Assembly: GCA_946406115.1 (NCBI GenBank)
Contig: OX291546.1
Span: 17,787,019 to 17,851,018 of the forward strand
DNA: 64,000 bases
Direction of reading: 5' to 3'
Source of the DNA: Apoda limacodes
Taxonomy: Eukaryota > Arthropoda > Insecta > Lepidoptera > Limacodidae
Below the pieces are notes generated by a model. The model did no database searches. It saw nothing but the letters and a program-made list of their open reading frames with translations, and was not told the DNA's origin. Position 1 is the first letter of the stretch, and every line of letters begins with the position of its first letter. Of the stretch, positions 23,537-35,041 are shown one piece after another. A program made the translations under genes and the position numbers.

Positions 23537-26500
23537 ATGGCAGGCGATTTAATTAGGTTTCTGCCTAAAAAGGCTCTACAGTATGAGTTGCTACTCAGAG
23601 GTGTAGAACCTGCTTCTAAAATCGATCTAATGCGCGATCAGTACGAAAAACTACCTTCTACTACTGTTGTTTCTGATCTAAGCCCATTGGAATGTGGCGA
23701 AGATATCGATCAGATATCTAAATTGCTTAAAATCTGGAAAGCCAAAGTTGATTTAACAATTTCTAGTGGAATTGTATCTAAAGCTGATCTTGAAGCTATT
23801 TTTCAGCACTTAATGCTTAGATTTTCTAGGATCAATATTGACGAGGATGAGGATGAATCTCTTATAGATAAGTTTTCAGACCTTTCGTCAGACTATACAA
23901 AGATTTCTCAAAGTTATTTGAATTTTTGCAAGGGCATTGTCGAAAATGTTGATCCTAAGCCTTGTATTTCTTGTCCTACTAATACTGAAAAAATAGTTGT
24001 AATTGAACGCTCTCCTCTTCTAGATTTTAAAAAATTCAAATACGATGGTCAATCTTGTCCAATTGAATTCTTAAGAAACGTTACTAAAATGGCTTCATTA
24101 AAGTCTGTTTCGGATGAAAAATTGTATTCACTTTTGTTTGAAATGTTGAGCGGTCCAGCACTCGAATGGTTCCGTAACAAAAAAGATGTATTAATAAATT
24201 GGAATTTATTCAAAACCGATTTTCTTAAGGATTTTGAGGTTCCTGATGCTGACTATTTATTAAGAAAAAAAATTGAGGCCAGAAAACAAAAATCTAATGA
24301 AAAGGCCATAATTTTTATAACTGAGGTGCAAACTCTTTGCAGAAAACTTAGGTCCCCAATGTCAGAATCAGAGATTGTTTCTATTTTGCGCAGAAACTTA
24401 ATCCCTAATTTTGCAATACAGTTGCGACAATCGGACGTTGTTTCAATTGATTCTTTGTTTGAAGCTTGTAAATGGTTAGAAACGTCTATTGCGATGAATA
24501 CTTCTATTCCTAGCACTAGCTCTCTTAATACTTCTAATAATAATATTCTTTCTACTTCTATAGAAAACAAGGTTAGTCTTGTACAGTCTACTCCTAAAAC
24601 TGACAAGAGAAACCTATGTTTTAGATGTAACTCTGAATCGCACACTACGTTACAATGTAACTCTCGTGACATTGTATGTTTCGGCTGTGGCCGTAGAGAC
24701 GTACGTGTGATCGATTGTCCTAATTGTTCTCCTACTTCGACAATTAGTGCATCTAGACCTGCTCGAAAGTACAACCATTTTAAACCACAAACTGGTGGAA
24801 AAAAGGTCACTTTTACAAAAGGTTCAAATCCAAAAAAACTTGTAACAGAGAACCCTAATTCTAATACTGATTTTAAGCCAAATCACTTTTCAAAGAAAGG
24901 TTTATCAAACTTGAAAAATGAAAGGTTGATCCCTAAGAAAATCGATTTTTGTGCTAAAGATAGTACACACAAAAATTCGAAATCTTGTATGCAATCTGTC
25001 ACTCAACATATCAACTTCTTTGATAAAGGCGAGTGGGATGCATGGCTTAAAACGGTAAAAATCTTTTCGAAATCGTACAAAGTCGATTCGGTTCTCTCTA
25101 AAGAAAATGATTTTGTACGTCCTTATGAAAATATCTCTGTACATAATCTTACTTTATGTGGTTTGTTAGATAGCGGTAGCGCAATCTCTATTTTAGGCAA
25201 TAATTCACATCTCGTACTCTGCGAGAATGGGTTAAGTGTAAATCGTTGCGATATCATTCAATGTTTCGTAGCAAACGGAACAAAAATGTCTTCTATCGGA
25301 TCGATTGAATTACCTGTCGAATTCAATGGAATTCGAAAGCTTTTAACTTTCTACGTTATACCAGAAGTTAAACAGTCTCTACTACTTGGTGTTGACTTCT
25401 GGAAAGCTTTTCAAATTATGCCTTCTTGCATAAACTCTAACTTGGTACATTTGGATACTAAACGTCCTTTTGTAGCGAGTGTATCTCCTGATGCGAAAGG
25501 TTCCGATACTAAATGTCCTTTTGTAGCGAGTGTATCTCCTTATACGAAGCGTTCCGACAATGTGATACCTGACTTCTTGTCTCGTGCTAACATGGTGAAT
25601 GCAATCACTTATAACAGCACATCGTCTACTGATGCCTGGTATAATGCTCTTAAGGCTAATATTCAAGCTAACCCTAGTGCATATCGTCAATACCTAATAA
25701 GGGATAGCAAATTGTATAAACATTGTCGCACTAACTCTATTTTGTGCTCTGAATATGACTGGAAAGAAGTCATACCAAACGAAGTGAGAGAACAAGTGAT
25801 TTCTGAAAATCACTCTCCTCCTACTTGTGCTCATTTTGGGATACAAAAAACATACCAAAGAATACGCCTACGTTATTTTTGGAATGGAATGTACCCTGAC
25901 GTTGCTAAGTTTATAGCAAAATGTAATGTTTGTCTTGCTTACAAACATCAAAACTTTAAAACTATTGGTTTAATGGGTAAACCTAAACAATGTTGTAGAC
26001 CATTTCAGTGTATTACAACTGATTTAATAGGCCCATTGCCTTTATCTCGAAAGCTTAATCGGTATATTTTGGTAGTGATGTGTCATTTCTCTAAATACAC
26101 TCTTCTATTTCCTATTAAAAAGGCAACTTCTTCTGTCTTAAATCATGTCATGGAAAACTTAGTTTTTCTTGTGTATGGTGTACCTGAAACAGTTATCATG
26201 GATAACGGTCCCCAGTACGCTAGTACTGAGTTCGTGGACATGCTTAAAAGGTACAATGTTCCGAAAATTCACTTTACTACTCCTTATACTCCTCAAGTGA
26301 ATACTACTGAACGGACAAATAAGACCATTGGTACGGCAGTCGCATGTTTCGTGGAGGAAGACCATAGAACATGGGATGTGAATATGCACAAGATTCAGTT
26401 CGCTATTAACTCATCTGTAAATGAGGTTACTAAATACACTCCGGCGTTCTTGGTGTTCGGAAGAGAGCTGGTATCTTGTGGCTCTATCTATAAAAACAAC

Positions 26501-26854
26501 GAAAATTCTGACGAAGTCATTATGTCTCCTAGGGACGAGTTCGCAGATAACGTTGGTTTTCTTTCCCCTATCTTCGACAAGGTGCAGGAAAGGTTGTGGA
26601 ACGCCCACGAGCGTAATGCTGCTTATTACAACTTACGTCGTAGAGACATGTCATTCAACGTCGGTGACTATGTCTGGAAAAGGTGTTACAACCAAAGTGT
26701 CGGACACAAATTCCATTCGGCTAAGTTGGCTAAAAAGTTTTCTCGTTGCAAAGTCGTAAATAAAATATCTCCTCTAATTTACGAACTGGTCGATGAGAAT
26801 AACAAAAACATTGGCCGCTGGCATATAAAAGATTTTAAATGCATTGGTAATTAA
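23537..26854 (+). CDS. Gag-protease-integrase polyprotein, RT deleted
   Basis: The 1,105-residue protein starts with a gag region: an N-terminal helical part, then a retrotransposon gag domain (about 170-320, with 'GPALEWFRNKKDV' and 'FKTDFLKDF'). Two zinc knuckles follow at about 361-395: CFRCNSESHTTLQC is canonical, the second (CFGCGRRDVRVIDC) lacks the usual histidine. The aspartic protease has LLDSGSA at 544-550 and 'LLLGVDFW' further on. At about 640 the sequence passes through a 17-residue duplication straight into 'NVIPDFLSR', the normal end of RNase H. Integrase is complete: H-H-C-C finger (about 757-799) and D829, D889, E925 with DD35E spacing. Thus roughly the whole RT and most of RNase H are missing without a frame break. 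Start chosen at the first ATG after the leader, MAGDLIRFL. Confidence 0.88.
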   Translation: MAGDLIRFLPKKALQYELLLRGVEPASKIDLMRDQYEKLPSTTVVSDLSPLECGEDIDQISKLLKIWKAKVDLTISSGIVSKADLEAIFQHLMLRFSRINIDEDEDESLIDKFSDLSSDYTKISQSYLNFCKGIVENVDPKPCISCPTNTEKIVVIERSPLLDFKKFKYDGQSCPIEFLRNVTKMASLKSVSDEKLYSLLFEMLSGPALEWFRNKKDVLINWNLFKTDFLKDFEVPDADYLLRKKIEARKQKSNEKAIIFITEVQTLCRKLRSPMSESEIVSILRRNLIPNFAIQLRQSDVVSIDSLFEACKWLETSIAMNTSIPSTSSLNTSNNNILSTSIENKVSLVQSTPKTDKRNLCFRCNSESHTTLQCNSRDIVCFGCGRRDVRVIDCPNCSPTSTISASRPARKYNHFKPQTGGKKVTFTKGSNPKKLVTENPNSNTDFKPNHFSKKGLSNLKNERLIPKKIDFCAKDSTHKNSKSCMQSVTQHINFFDKGEWDAWLKTVKIFSKSYKVDSVLSKENDFVRPYENISVHNLTLCGLLDSGSAISILGNNSHLVLCENGLSVNRCDIIQCFVANGTKMSSIGSIELPVEFNGIRKLLTFYVIPEVKQSLLLGVDFWKAFQIMPSCINSNLVHLDTKRPFVASVSPDAKGSDTKCPFVASVSPYTKRSDNVIPDFLSRANMVNAITYNSTSSTDAWYNALKANIQANPSAYRQYLIRDSKLYKHCRTNSILCSEYDWKEVIPNEVREQVISENHSPPTCAHFGIQKTYQRIRLRYFWNGMYPDVAKFIAKCNVCLAYKHQNFKTIGLMGKPKQCCRPFQCITTDLIGPLPLSRKLNRYILVVMCHFSKYTLLFPIKKATSSVLNHVMENLVFLVYGVPETVIMDNGPQYASTEFVDMLKRYNVPKIHFTTPYTPQVNTTERTNKTIGTAVACFVEEDHRTWDVNMHKIQFAINSSVNEVTKYTPAFLVFGRELVSCGSIYKNNENSDEVIMSPRDEFADNVGFLSPIFDKVQERLWNAHERNAAYYNLRRRDMSFNVGDYVWKRCYNQSVGHKFHSAKLAKKFSRCKVVNKISPLIYELVDENNKNIGRWHIKDFKCIGN
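25454..25555 (+). repeat. Two 51-bp tandem copies at the RT deletion point
   Basis: Two 51-bp copies, beginning GATACTAAACGTCC and GATACTAAATGTCC, lie exactly where RT and RNase H should be. They encode two similar 17-residue blocks (DTK(R/C)PFVASVSP...). They preserve frame and may be the scar of template switching. Confidence 0.8.
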
Positions 26855-27645
26855 TCTTAATTACCGGCATTAGTCATTTATATGGTTATTTGTACTATAG
26901 TATTGTTTTACTTGTACAAAGTTCATATTAGGTTAGGATAACATAGTTATTCATCACATTCATTTTCTCATTACAAAGCGTTGCTAATTGAGCAAAAGAT
27001 TTTTTTTGATGAAAAGACGTGTTCACGTAAAGTGAAAACGATTCGCTCTTGACCTTTGGTTTGTTTGTAAACAATGGTCAGCTGTCAGATTGACAACTGT
27101 CAAGTCTGATTTTCTTCTTCAGCGACTCGTAAGCTGTAATAAGGTTGACTGTCCTGTCAATCATTTTACCTATCTATGGTAGAATGTTCATTGACATAAG
27201 ATACTACTACTCTATAATGCTTATGTCAAATATGAACGTAATCTGCAATCTGAAGTTTTGAACTTTAGAACAACTAATTCTACTTGTTGTTAATACAGAG
27301 GCTACTCGTAACTCTGTCGGTAAATTTTTAAATAGTGTATTTGAAACTTAACAAAGAGACTAATTATAAATTAAATATTTTGGGTTCACTTGGTGGACTG
27401 GCGATTGTAGCTCAGCACCAACGTACGTAAGGGTCTGAAAGTTCATGATGAGACTTTCAGACAATTTAAAAGCGAACTTTGAAAGGATTTTGAATGTTGC
27501 TGTTTGTTTGAATGAAAGTGAGTGATACCAGAAGTTGTACATACTCATCAGCCATCTCTTATCATTGAAGAAAAGTGTCTTCAGAAGAAAAATTTTCAGC
27601 GAGACTTGGTCTCATGGAAAATTTTTGAAACACGGGAGGGGACAC
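26855..27645 (+). other. 3' untranslated part of the LTR element
   Basis: No envelope-like frame is present. The region is non-coding and ends in a purine-rich tract (GGGAGGGGAC, about 27,634-27,643) directly before the 3' LTR, which is the expected plus-strand primer. Confidence 0.7.
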
Positions 27646-28850
27646 TGTAACGGAACGACCGTTTCCGGTGGTCCGTCTCCGGTAAAGGACCGGATGATGT
27701 AGGAAACGATAGAAGTTTCTGGACATTCGCTCTTAGGTCCATTACCACTGTGGTAATTTAAATTTAGAGATCAAAGAATCTCTAGATGTTTGACATCGGT
27801 AAGTCAAAAACAGATTACTTTACGTTCTGCTTGACGTGGTTGTAAAAATTCTACTACTAATTATTTTTACGGATAGTAAACTGTGCGATCTTCTTCTAAA
27901 CTGCAAATTAATTGCATATCCACTTCTCTTCTATAAATGAAAACCGTCCTCGGTAATTTTATATATTTATTTGTGCTCGTTCTGTGTTTTGTGAGTTATT
28001 GGTAAGTCACTAATCTATTTATCTTTCTCCTTGACAGTACGGTTCTTAGTTTATATATACGATGTATATATATTACTCTACTACGGCTCAACGCCGTAAC
28101 TGAGGTCCGCGAGAAGACTTCTCTGTGGGCTGGTGCACGTTTGTCTTCTAACGACGGCGCACCGCAGCTGCTTTGCTGTCCTTATACTGTGGGAGGCCGG
28201 AGTCTACTGAACTCCAAATCCTCGGCCTGTCCGGTGTCTCCTTGACTCCAAAACTTCGGCCTGTGCAGTAGTGGTGCTAACTAAAACATCGCTACACACC
28301 AAGGCTACGGGGCGACCTGCTCTACGCCGAAGCTACTGGCGAGCTACGTCCACGTGCGGCCTTACCTTGTGCCTGCCACGGGCGGCATATTCATTACTCA
28401 CCACACGCTGTTAGGCCACGTAACATCAGTCCCATCCGCGTCTTCTTTCTACGGCGGTGCTGACCTGAGGGGTGCCCACAGCGAGCAAGACATCAAATCG
28501 GGCTCTAGGCCGAAGAGACCTGAGTGTACTAGTTCCCTAATAAAAGCTTTTAAAAACTACACTTAAAATCTGTGTAGGCAGGCTTGCGTTTGGCTATCTT
28601 TCTATTTATTTAGGTAGTCCTTTATGATTGTGAATTAGGTAGCTGTGAACTAGATATTTAAGTGTTACGAATCACCCTATGTGATTAGGATTTTGTGCAT
28701 TAAAAGCTGTTATTATATAATGAAAGAGTATACTAATACAACCTGCCTTTCCCTTGAAAAGTGTTTCTTTACTCGCCTTTCTCCTCCTTCTGAGCACCTA
28801 GCCGGTGCATTCAGTAACAGGGCACTACTGCTTTAACCTGTCCTGTTATA
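27646..28850 (+). repeat. 3' LTR (1,205 bp)
   Basis: Same sequence as the 5' LTR minus an 18-base block; the missing block is bounded by CTTT on both sides, which suggests slippage. Polyadenylation signal at 28,539-28,544. The 70-codon frame present in both LTRs is regarded as chance. Confidence 0.92.
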
Positions 28851-28854
28851 TAGT

Positions 28855-29560
28855 GTTCAGCAATGTTATTGCAAGTTAGGCTTGCTTGGTGGGTGATGTA
28901 ACATCTTCCTTCTTACACAAATACTACTTGTACAAATTTATAATTTACCTCGTATAAAGTACACTAATTTACTAGGAGTCTATAAAATAATTACACTAAA
29001 CTTAGGTAGTAATTTAAATAAAGTTTATTTTTGACTATAAATCTATGAATGTATTTGATGATATATAGGTTTGGTTAATATAGTAAATATTTTAGAGAAA
29101 ATACACAAGTAAAATTAAACAAATGTATGCTTATAACCACGCCATCGAGGAGCTCGTTAAGCAACGTTGGGCGTAGTCTGTCATTGGATAGATGGCCGTC
29201 GTTAACCGAAGTCAGAGGCCGTATCCTTGTCCTACGACAACCTAACGGGCGGTGTTTTAACAAATAGTCAAGTGGCCACTAACTCTAGAACGTAACATGG
29301 ATGGCCTAGGTCTCCTTTTCTAGTAGAGGCCTGTGTCCTTGGGGTAGGGTTGTTTAATTATTACAACGACTTTATAAAGAATACATTCTATTCTACTAAT
29401 TTTGTAAAGAGGAATGGTTTGTACGTTTATTGCTCTGTAACCAAGACAAATTATTTCTAACAAGTAGCTAATATGCCCGATTTATATAGGCGGGTAAAAC
29501 CGTGGGACACAGTAAGGTAATATTTAGGTTATAAAATTAAATTTCTGATTTCGATTAACT
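28855..29560. other. No gene seen; repeat debris
   Basis: Sequence around 29,130-29,340 has the GC-rich texture of a LINE untranslated region, but I cannot identify a coding segment. Confidence 0.3.
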
Positions 29561-29564
29561 ACAA

Positions 29565-29750
29565 AGATAGAAAATGGATATCGAATGGCGACCGCAAGGA
29601 TTTGAGGACGCAGCGTCGTCGGGCGGCCTCCTACCAGGTGAACATGCAAGCTGGATAGATCCGCAGGAAGCCATTGTGCGCGGGCGGCTCAAGACCGACA
29701 TATGAGAGAGGCCTACGTTCAGCAGTGGACGTCTTTCGAATGAAAAACAA
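29565..29750 (+). pseudogene. LINE ORF2 extreme C-terminus
   Basis: The last residues read 'REAYVQQWTSFE' before a stop, a phrase that ends many lepidopteran RTE-like ORF2 proteins ('EAYVQQ(W/H)T'). Preceding GC-rich sequence fits the same protein but is decayed. No catalytic domain is present. Confidence 0.5.
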
Positions 29751-30297
29751 AGCAAACATACGGAAAAACAAAGTCAGAAGCATGAAACAAAAATTATTTC
29801 TGTGTTGAATCAAGGGAATTCACTGTTGTTAGGGACTGTGTCCTTATAGTTGAGTTTCTTCGGCAGATATATTGTATTGACGATTCAGAAGTGTTCTCAG
29901 AAACCTACTTGAATAGATATTATTTGATTGTTTGATTGACTAAGTGAATTCACTTGATACTTCACTTCCAGGAGAAGAATTTCAGGCTATGATTTTAATC
30001 GGAAATATTTCGTTTTAGTTTAGGTTTTAGTTTTTTTTTAACTTTAAATTTTCTAGTTAACCCAAATTGGTTGTTTTTGTTTATGTTTATTGATTTATTC
30101 GACATTTGAAATATATTTTAAAGTCGGTTGGCATGGACGAGTAGGTATTCAATTAAAATGGGCCGACGACTAACAAAGTTTGATGAATGTTAAAGAGCCG
30201 CTCTGCATTCGTTAGCTTTCAATTTTGTCACCTCCCTGACTCGAGTTTCAATTATTCTAAAACCAAATGGTCGCATCAAACTGTCGTCAACTCATTT
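29751..30297. other. No gene seen
   Basis: AT-rich; nothing supportable. Confidence 0.3.
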
Positions 30298-30450
30298 TTA
30301 GGGTTCCGGTCCTAAAAAAAAAAACACGGAACCCTTATAGGGTCACTTTGGTTTCCGTCCGTCTGTCAAGACCCTTTTACTCACAAGGTATCAAGCTGAA
30401 AATAATATAAAATATTCAATCCCTTAAAGCAGTGTAAAAATCAAACATCT
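30298..30450 (-). repeat. Reverse copy of the GGTTCCG repeat
   Basis: TTTTTAGGGTTCCGG, ACGGAACCCTTATAGGGTCA and CCGTCTGTCAAGACCC match the 3' part of the repeat at 10,840-11,276 in reverse orientation. Confidence 0.5.
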
Positions 30451-30534
30451 AAGTCAACGCAATCCTAAGATACGGCTGTGTATATGTGTTTGTCTTGATA
30501 TTTACAAATAAAAATATTCATATATAGGAATTTG

Positions 30535-30625
30535 TATCCGTTGCCTGGTATCCATAGTACAAGCTTTGCTTAGTTTGGGACCAGACAGCGCTGTGTGTAA
30601 TGTCTAAAGATATTTATTATTATTT
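30535..30625 (+). mobile_element. SINE tail fragment, forward
   Basis: AAGCTTTGCTTAGTTTGGGA and GCTGTGTGTAATGTC match the SINE tail at 2,231-2,300 in the opposite orientation. Confidence 0.45.
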
Positions 30626-31284
30626 ATTTATATTTTCAATCTCAATCCTAAATTTCGTATTCGTAACATCAAAAACATAGTAGTGACACATAAACTGTAA
30701 CCCCTCTTAATCCGTCCCTGTCACTGTACTGAAATCTTACAATATCATATTTTTCATACAAATTTCATGCATACTACATGCATATCGTAAAATTATTAAT
30801 ATTTATTTCAAAACATGCCTTATCAACAAAGCTTCTAGTTTAAGCGCTTCAACTTTTTAAAGTTTAAAGTTGTGAGATATAAATATTTAAAGTTGGTAAA
30901 TAATGATTTAAAATCCATTACACTAATTTAATACAAAAATATTTGAAATTGAGATCGTAGTTAATAGCTTTGTTTTCGATCTCGATGGAGTTAAGGCTAG
31001 AAATAAAACGGTTGAAAAACTTAAGCAATAAAATTCTTTTATCAAAGTTGAGAAATGGCCCGGAAATATTAAGTTTTTATTATTTTCAAAATATTCATAA
31101 AACTAAAAAAAGGATAGTGACACTCTTGTGCCCATCTGATGCTCAATTCTAATTTCTTAAATAAACTATTCTCTATAATCGGCTATTTGAAAATTTAATT
31201 CAGTACTAGCTGACCCCGCGAACGTTGTTTCGTTTTTTTAACAAACTTTAGTACTGGCCTCTGTGTATCTATCACAAAGGTCAC

Positions 31285-31535
31285 AAAGGTGATACTACAA
31301 AGCGATCTTAAAACGTTCTTTGATTTAGGTAAAGCTGTTATAGTAGCAGGCGACCTAAACTGTAAACATAAGCGATGGAATTCGTAATCAACATCGCCAA
31401 ACGGCAAACGATTTAGTAGAGGTCCTAGTCGAACCGTTAGGTTCCGATATTATTGCGCCCATGTCTCCCACCCTGACACATAGACCTGAAGTACTAGACT
31501 TACTAAACAACTGCCGCACCAACCTATTGTGAAAG
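31285..31535 (+). pseudogene. LINE apurinic endonuclease fragment
   Basis: The frame reads 'FFDLGKAVIVAGDLNCKHKRWNS', with the G-D-x-N catalytic box of the exonuclease/endonuclease/phosphatase fold, and after a stop 'PLGSDIIAPMSPTLTHRPEVLDLL', matching the PT...R..VLD box near the end of jockey-type endonuclease domains. It is a frameshifted fragment. Confidence 0.65.
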
Positions 31536-31550
31536 GGTAATACTAATTCA

Positions 31551-32100
31551 GAAACCTTCCCCGGCATGTGCATAACAACTTACCAAAATTTCATTACAAT
31601 CGGTTTACCCTTATGGCGCGAGTCCGACTCGCACTTGACCCTGTCTGACTCGCACTTGAGCCTTTTTTCTTTCTCAGAAACCTTCCCCGGCATGTGCATA
31701 ACAACTTACCAAAATTTTATTACAATCGGTTTACCCTTATGGCGCGAGTCCGACTCGCACTTGACCCTATCTGACTCGCACTTAACCCTTTTTTATTTCT
31801 CAGAAACCTTCCCCGGCGTGTGCATAACAACTTAACAAAATTTTATTAAAATCGGTTTACCCTTAGTGCTCGAGTCCGTCTTACCCTTGACCGTTTTTTT
31901 CTTTCATAAAAACCTTGCTCTAACAATAACAAACACAACGAAAAAAATTACCCGAATTGGTCCAGCCGTCTTCGAGTTTTCCTAAGTGCGCGAGTCCCAC
32001 TCGCACTTGACTGATTTTTTTTCCTTATAAACCTTGCCTTAACAATAACGAACACAACAAAAAAAGAATTATCCAAATCGGTCCAGCCGTTAGATAGAAG
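31551..32100 (+). repeat. 126-bp tandem repeat, decaying
   Basis: GAAACCTTCCCCGGC(A/G)TGTGC starts at 31,551, 31,677 and 31,803, so the period is 126 bp; two further, more diverged units begin near 31,905 and 32,025 (AAAACCTTGCTCTAACAATAAC). The units carry CGAGTCCGACTCGCACTTGA-type sequence. The frame at 31,566-31,835 is an accident of the repeat. Confidence 0.7.
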
Positions 32101-32830
32101 ATAGAAATGAAATTTTCAAATGGGCGTGCATGGCCGAATCCGAAACTATTAAAAATAGCGAAAAGTACTCAAAGGAGTCTCGAGCCAGATTTTTATAAAA
32201 ACTAAAACTGCATCATTGGATTTTTTAAAAATCAAAAATCCTAGCCAGGAATTGAACCCGTTTATTTGAAATAATACAGCCTCTTATATTATTATTATTA
32301 CACCATTCGATAGTGTTGCTGATAGGAACGAATTCTGGGAAGTATGACATACGAGACACTTAACGAAAGTGTTGGATTTTTAACGAATTACTTTATTATT
32401 TTCCATAGGTTATCTTTACCTACCTATTAAACCTTAACTGATTAATTGTTATTACATTGTTTCATTATGAAGTGCATAGAACATTCCTATAATTGTACTC
32501 GGCTCAATTAAGCCTCTGGCAGGCTTCCAGCTATGCAAAATCCTATTCCACTTCCACTATGCCAATTACTATGTAATCTAGGTACGTTTGAAGTCCACTA
32601 TGAGCTCCGACAACGCACCACTCGATTAGCTAACAGAAAAGCTTTTAACGGATTAAGCGCTCATTTAGAGCTTTGAAGTAGGTACCAGTAGGTACCTTAC
32701 GTGTAGATAAAACAAAAGATTTTTATTGACAATAATGTTTAAGTACTGATAAACATATTTTTGACCCATTTCTAAACACCTCTCGTCTATTAGTGTATGT
32801 ATTCACCTACTTACGGCCCACGAAAAAAAG
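32101..32830. other. No gene seen
   Basis: AT-rich; nothing supportable. Confidence 0.3.
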
Positions 32831-33045
32831 GTACATTGTCCAGTATAAAAAAAGCACATTTTCCAATATAAGGAAGAGCACATTGTCCAATATAAACGAA
32901 GCACATTGTCCAATATAAACGAAGCACATTGTCCAATATAAACAAAGCACATTTTCCAATATAAAAAGAGCACATTGTCCAATATAAAAAAGCACATTGT
33001 CCAAAATTAGAAAGAACACATTGTCCAATATTAAAAGAACACATA
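32831..33045. repeat. Minisatellite of about 20 bp
   Basis: GCACATTGTCCAATATAAA-type units repeat about ten times with small variations in length. Open frames on the minus strand here (Cys/Tyr/Leu-rich) only reflect the repeat. The unit also appears at 33,190-33,225, on the far side of an inserted LINE tail. Confidence 0.85.
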
Positions 33046-33161
33046 TTTCCTCTACCTAAAGGTTATCTGGAAGAGATCGCTTTGAAGCGATAAGACCGCC
33101 ATTTGTTATTTATAATTATAAACATATTTTTGGAAAATTATTTTGTTGATGCAATAAAGTA

Positions 33162-33192
<31 letters not shown>
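33046..33192 (+). mobile_element. RTE-like LINE 3' tail with (ATT)n
   Basis: GGTTATCTGGAAGAGATCGC, then GAAGCGATAAGACCGCC, then GCAATAAAGTAT(ATT)n is the usual 3' end of lepidopteran RTE-like elements. The element is extremely 5'-truncated and was inserted into the minisatellite. An identical copy in the second duplication unit lies at 34,895-35,041. Confidence 0.6.
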
Positions 33193-33557
33193 GTCCAATA
33201 TTAGAAAAAACACTTGTCCAATATAAAAAAAACCGGCCAAGTGCGAGTTGGACTCGCGAACCGAGTGTTCCGTACCTTCAACCATTTACGTAATTTACAC
33301 ACACAAACAAAAACAAAAAGTGTGCCGCTAAGCGGTCACTCATCCAATTTCTGAACATGCCCGCCGTTGCTTAACTTTGAATATCGTTTCCAATAAAAAT
33401 ATGTGTAACTCCATTTCGACGTGAAAAAACGAAAAAAATAAACGAACAAACTCACTCATTTATTTATACTATTATGTATTAAAGACTAGATTACCGACAT
33501 GCGTCTTAGTAAAAAGGTAGATAAGTATAGATATAGATGCAGTAAACGAAGTATTAA

Positions 33558-34067
33558 GAGGGCGATATAGTTCAGAAAGCTAATTTCTGTAATAGTAACG
33601 TTGTGTATGTAAATGTACTAAAATCATTACACAATGTCATATACATTACTATTAGATATATTTGTTATTTACTTCTTTAGTAAATTATTCCATAATGATG
33701 CCTTGAAACTTAATTTTTTTTGTATGGGATTTAACGTTTTTACCGTTTTTCCGTTACATTTTTTTAGTTTTTGCTACAACTTAGAGTCAATGCACTAGAT
33801 ATCAACCTATTCTAATTATTTAATCAACTTTCATTACAATAAAATATAATGCACGCTTTAAAAATTTGCACAAGTGTTGAAACCATGGTCACTCTCAGAT
33901 TTTTTATTGCATTAAATGCAATAAATGAAAATCACTCACTAAGGTAATGCACTAGACAAAAGCAAGTTTTATGACATATATTTTTTTTCAATCCTTTAGG
34001 TGCTATAGTTCAGCCACAAAATTTGCACAAATCGGCGTATTTTCGCGTTCTCGCCTATACCGCAGCC
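33558..34067 (-). mobile_element. TTAA-flanked MITE, copy B
   Basis: Inverted relative to copy A at 4,238-4,730, with TTAA at 33,554-33,557 and 34,068-34,071. No coding capacity. Confidence 0.6.
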
Positions 34068-35010
34068 TTAAACACTTTGCTGAATAGTTTTTAGATGAAT
34101 TCCTACATTGCTTAATTCAATTGTAACGGACACGTATATCCACTTGTTAGGAAAGGGCGAAGTTGGCTTGAAAGACTTATTAAAACTAGGCTAATTCTAA
34201 AATACTAACGATAAGTATATTACTCATACATACCAATAACCCAGTAATAAAAATTGTTAAACAATATTAATTTTAAAAGCAGCCTTGCTCAAAATGGTAA
34301 CTTACAGGATTTATTTCTTTTTAAAAATTATTTAGAGAACAATTTCTCCCTTTTAATAATTATGTTAGTAATCTGTGACTTCAGCTTTGCAAATGAACCA
34401 TTTAAAACTTTAACCTTTTTTTCTGGGGTTTTTAAACTTTAAATTTAAATTATGTTTTATTTATTTATTTTTTAGGTTTTTAGTTAGGATAATTTTTGTT
34501 TTGTTACTTAATTATGATAATGATATTTTGTAAACATTGATTGTATTTAAAACTTCAATATTGAATATATAATGTAGTAACAAAACATATTAAATGATCA
34601 TCGAAAAATAATAATATTAATTTTACCCTCTGTAATAATACAATGGGAAACCTATCAATCCTATAATACTAATACCTAGTGAAATCAATTATTATTATTA
34701 TTTTTCGATACTATTTTTCTCACTAATATTAACTAAGAAACGAATCTCTTCACTATTTTCAAACTCTTTACCGACTTTTGAATTTCTGCAAAAGTCTTAT
34801 TTTCTTGATTCTAATAAAGGTAAAAACTTTTCACTTTTCGTTTTGATAAGATGAGATGAATAAAACACATTGTCCAATATTAAAAGAACACATATTTCCT
34901 CTACCTAAAGGTTATCTGGAAGAGATCGCTTTGAAGCGATAAGACCGCCATTTGTTATTTATAATTATAAACATATTTTTGGAAAATTATTTTGTTGATG
35001 CAATAAAGTA

Positions 35011-35041
<31 letters not shown>

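Larger units (their letters stand above)
21989..28850 (+). mobile_element. Ty3/gypsy-type LTR element lacking RT
   Basis: The element is bounded by direct LTRs and flanked by the 4-bp duplication TAGT (21,985-21,988 and 28,851-28,854). It has a primer-binding site, a polypurine tract and one long open frame encoding gag, protease and integrase in that order. Reverse transcriptase and nearly all of RNase H are absent. The order protease-(RT-RNase H)-integrase, the DD35E spacing and the CCHC knuckles place it in the Ty3/gypsy (Metaviridae) group. LTRs identical by eye apart from one 18-bp block indicate a recent insertion, so the deletion probably existed before or arose with insertion. It cannot copy itself without RT supplied in trans. 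Confidence 0.9.

Noticed and set aside
24253..24810. 185-codon open frame on the minus strand inside gag
   Set aside because: It is the antisense of the zinc-knuckle part of the gag gene and has no own features.
32803..33044. Three overlapping minus-strand frames rich in Cys, Phe, Leu and Tyr
   Set aside because: They are translations of a 20-bp minisatellite.
34254..34442. 62-codon frame found twice (also 36,103-36,291)
   Set aside because: The repetition comes from the 1,849-bp duplication; AT-rich composition and no domain.
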